DNA of 16,618 bases from CAYVZU01 sp964455935 (GTDB lineage: Bacteria; Fibrobacterota; CAYVZU01), in contig CAYVZU010000088.1 of assembly GCA_964455935.1 (NCBI GenBank), forward strand, positions 1 through 16,618, in the 5' to 3' direction. Below, piece by piece: positions 15,206 through 16,618 of the stretch. A program made the position numbers and the translations under genes. Each line of letters opens with the position of its first letter. Within the stretch, counting starts at the first letter, position 1. The notes beneath the pieces are model-generated. The model saw nothing but the letters and a program-made list of their open reading frames with translations, had not been told where the DNA came from and did not search any database.

Positions 15206-16549
15206 TTATCGCGACAGAATCCCGGATTTCACAAAGCTCTCGATGTCGCCGGCTTCCTGCGGACCCACAAGCACCTTCCAGCCGGGCATGCTTTCTTCCA
15301 GCTCGCCGCTGATCTGGGCCACGTAGCCGGGCAATACGATTTTTCGGCTTTTTACCTGTGTATCGAGACCGATCTCTTTGGCGAACTTTCCGATGGTGGC
15401 GCCGTTGAATTTACCGGCGGCCCACGCGGTCAACACGCTCATGCCCTCGCACTCCGGAACCAGGAGCCAGGCGCTGGTGCCGCTGTTTTCGATCTCCCCG
15501 GAGACAACAAAGTAGGTAAGCGAAAAATTGGTGGTCACGAACACGGGAGAATCCGGGTTCGGCTCGCCGATGGGGTAGAGATTGGGCTCGACCTGGATCG
15601 GCTTCTGTGGGTCCGTAAAAATATTCAGGCGAAGCGTAATCAGCGAGCAGAATAGGGCCGCATCGAATTTTGGAACAATGCACACGCCGCCGTATTTGCA
15701 AATATCATTCACCGCATCGGAGGCGACATCCGCCGGCTCCCCTTCGAGAAACCGGATGAAGGTGTAGCCCACGGGTTTATGGTTGTCGCGAATTGCGCTG
15801 CGGCGGGCGATCGAGCTGACCTGGAAATGCTCGGCCGGTGAATGCGTCTGGAGTTGAATCAAAAGGTCGTTGAATCCTGCGGCCTTGATCTTCTCCGTTT
15901 GGGCGGCAATCGTGTCCAGGTCGGGACCTGTTACGGCCAGGGCATGGCCGTTTTCTTTGGCAATGGGCCAAAGCGTCCCGGCGCTTTCGGCGTCGGCCGG
16001 ACAGAGTATGCTCCGCGATCCCTTGACAGCCACAGCCGCTTGTTCCAGCGCGGCCTTGTCATTGCTTCGCAGGACAAGGGCTTTTCCGGTTGTCGCAAAC
16101 GCCTTGCTGGCCAGGGCGGCAAAAGCGGCCGGATCGTTCCCCTTCTGGGTCACGGCAACCAGCTCGACCCCGTAGGTCTCGCCCACCCTGTCGACTTTGT
16201 AGTCGACAACGGCGGCCAACGCCTGCTCGATCGATTCCGGGCTGTCGGTGTCGTTGATGTTCACTCCCAGCAATGTGGGGCTGACAAACGTCTTCTCGTG
16301 GCGATAGAGGACGGTCTCGCCGCCGAGTTTGAGCTGGCTCTGCGGGCCGCCCAGACTTAGCGTTTTCACCGGCGGCTCGCTGGCCGCGCCCAGAACAGCT
16401 TTCAGTTCCTCGGAGGCATACGGGCATTCCGTAAGCTCGGCCTTTTTGGCCGCCAGCTTCATGGCGAACGCAAGACAGGTGTTCGAACCGCATTCCTTGC
16501 AGTTCGTTTTCGGCAGGAGTTTCTGAATTTGAAGACCGGTAAGAGCCAT
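15206..16549 (-). CDS. acsC: CO dehydrogenase/acetyl-CoA synthase corrinoid iron-sulfur protein, large (gamma) subunit
   Basis: 447 residues, full family length. This is the [4Fe-4S] and corrinoid-binding subunit that, with AcsD, carries the methyl group from methyltetrahydrofolate to acetyl-CoA synthase in the Wood-Ljungdahl pathway (cytoplasm). The N-terminal cluster domain has C17, C20, C25 and C42 (CKEC, NTCLAFAMKLA, ECPY) in the expected spacing. The central TIM barrel includes VLYRHEKTFVSPTLLGVNIND (80-100), and the C-terminal part (about 330-447) is the corrinoid-binding region, with LVPECEGMSVLTAWAAGKFNG and KIVLPGYVAQISGELEE. The ATG at 16549 starts the canonical MALTGLQIQKLLPKTNCKECG; the nearest GAAGGA upstream is too far to act as a ribosome site. 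No other CODH/ACS gene is in the window. It indicates an anaerobe. Confidence 0.95.
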   Translation of the reverse strand: MALTGLQIQKLLPKTNCKECGSNTCLAFAMKLAAKKAELTECPYASEELKAVLGAASEPPVKTLSLGGPQSQLKLGGETVLYRHEKTFVSPTLLGVNINDTDSPESIEQALAAVVDYKVDRVGETYGVELVAVTQKGNDPAAFAALASKAFATTGKALVLRSNDKAALEQAAVAVKGSRSILCPADAESAGTLWPIAKENGHALAVTGPDLDTIAAQTEKIKAAGFNDLLIQLQTHSPAEHFQVSSIARRSAIRDNHKPVGYTFIRFLEGEPADVASDAVNDICKYGGVCIVPKFDAALFCSLITLRLNIFTDPQKPIQVEPNLYPIGEPNPDSPVFVTTNFSLTYFVVSGEIENSGTSAWLLVPECEGMSVLTAWAAGKFNGATIGKFAKEIGLDTQVKSRKIVLPGYVAQISGELEESMPGWKVLVGPQEAGDIESFVKSGILSR

Positions 16550-16618
16550 GATGATTAATTAATATTGGTCCTTCGGACTTTTGTGTGGGTAGCCCCAAGA
16601 TGTTGTGTCAAGGGGTTA

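Noticed and set aside
15201..15210. Perfect palindrome GATAATTATC over the acsC stop
   Set aside because: Too short and AT-rich to form a stable hairpin and without a T-run, so not a terminator; probably chance.
15096..15326. Plus-strand open frame of 76 codons
   Set aside because: It runs into the 3' end of acsC on the opposite strand and has no recognisable feature.
16606..16611. Perfect TTGACA on the minus strand upstream of acsC
   Set aside because: No acceptable -10 box is found 15-19 bases downstream, so it is not called a promoter.
1..16618. CRISPR array, tRNA or rRNA genes, phage genes
   Set aside because: No regularly spaced direct repeats, no cloverleaf with a CCA-type end and no rRNA-like sequence were noticed by eye on either strand; a covariance-model scan could not be run.

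Overview
The window looks like a chromosomal piece of an uncultured, anaerobic, Gram-negative bacterium. It carries kdsA (Kdo synthesis, so an LPS-type outer membrane) and the gene for the large subunit of the corrinoid iron-sulfur protein of the Wood-Ljungdahl pathway. Glycosidase-type genes with an AraC regulator, and secreted M23 and TPR proteins, would suit a PVC/FCB-like or candidate-phylum lineage, but the sequence alone does not fix the taxon. The outer parts (about 1-8080 and 15206-16618) are visibly GC-rich. The middle is more AT-rich, most clearly from about 12100 to 15000.

Right to left on the minus strand, 7101 down to 1 is a tightly packed gene row. It encodes an exported M23 metallopeptidase with a long beta-rich tail, an exported TPR protein, L-aspartate oxidase (nadB), and a membrane-anchored VWA protein that runs off the left edge without a stop. 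All three junctions overlap by 1 or 4 bases, so translational coupling is likely. Upstream on the same strand lie kdsA (7259-8080) and an overlapping DUF4258/DUF2283 pair (8125-8648) that resembles a type II toxin-antitoxin module.

From 8880 to 14461 there is an accessory sugar-related block. An AraC-family regulator (minus) is transcribed divergently from a plus-strand row: a truncated gene start of 83 codons (probable glycosidase relic), a two-domain GNAT acetyltransferase, an EamA/DMT-type 10-helix transporter, and a 778-residue cytoplasmic (alpha/alpha)6-type glycosidase-like protein with its own candidate promoter and a terminator. The shared 110-base divergent region has palindromes overlapping good -10 boxes. 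After the block comes the 3' part of an IS630-type transposase gene (minus) that has lost its 5' half and the last catalytic acid. About 240 bases with no recognisable gene follow.

The right end (15206-16549, minus) is acsC, complete, with its four N-terminal cluster cysteines. The simplest reading is core genes (kdsA side and acsC side) separated by about 7 kb of acquired DNA. No rRNA, tRNA, CRISPR array or phage gene was recognised.
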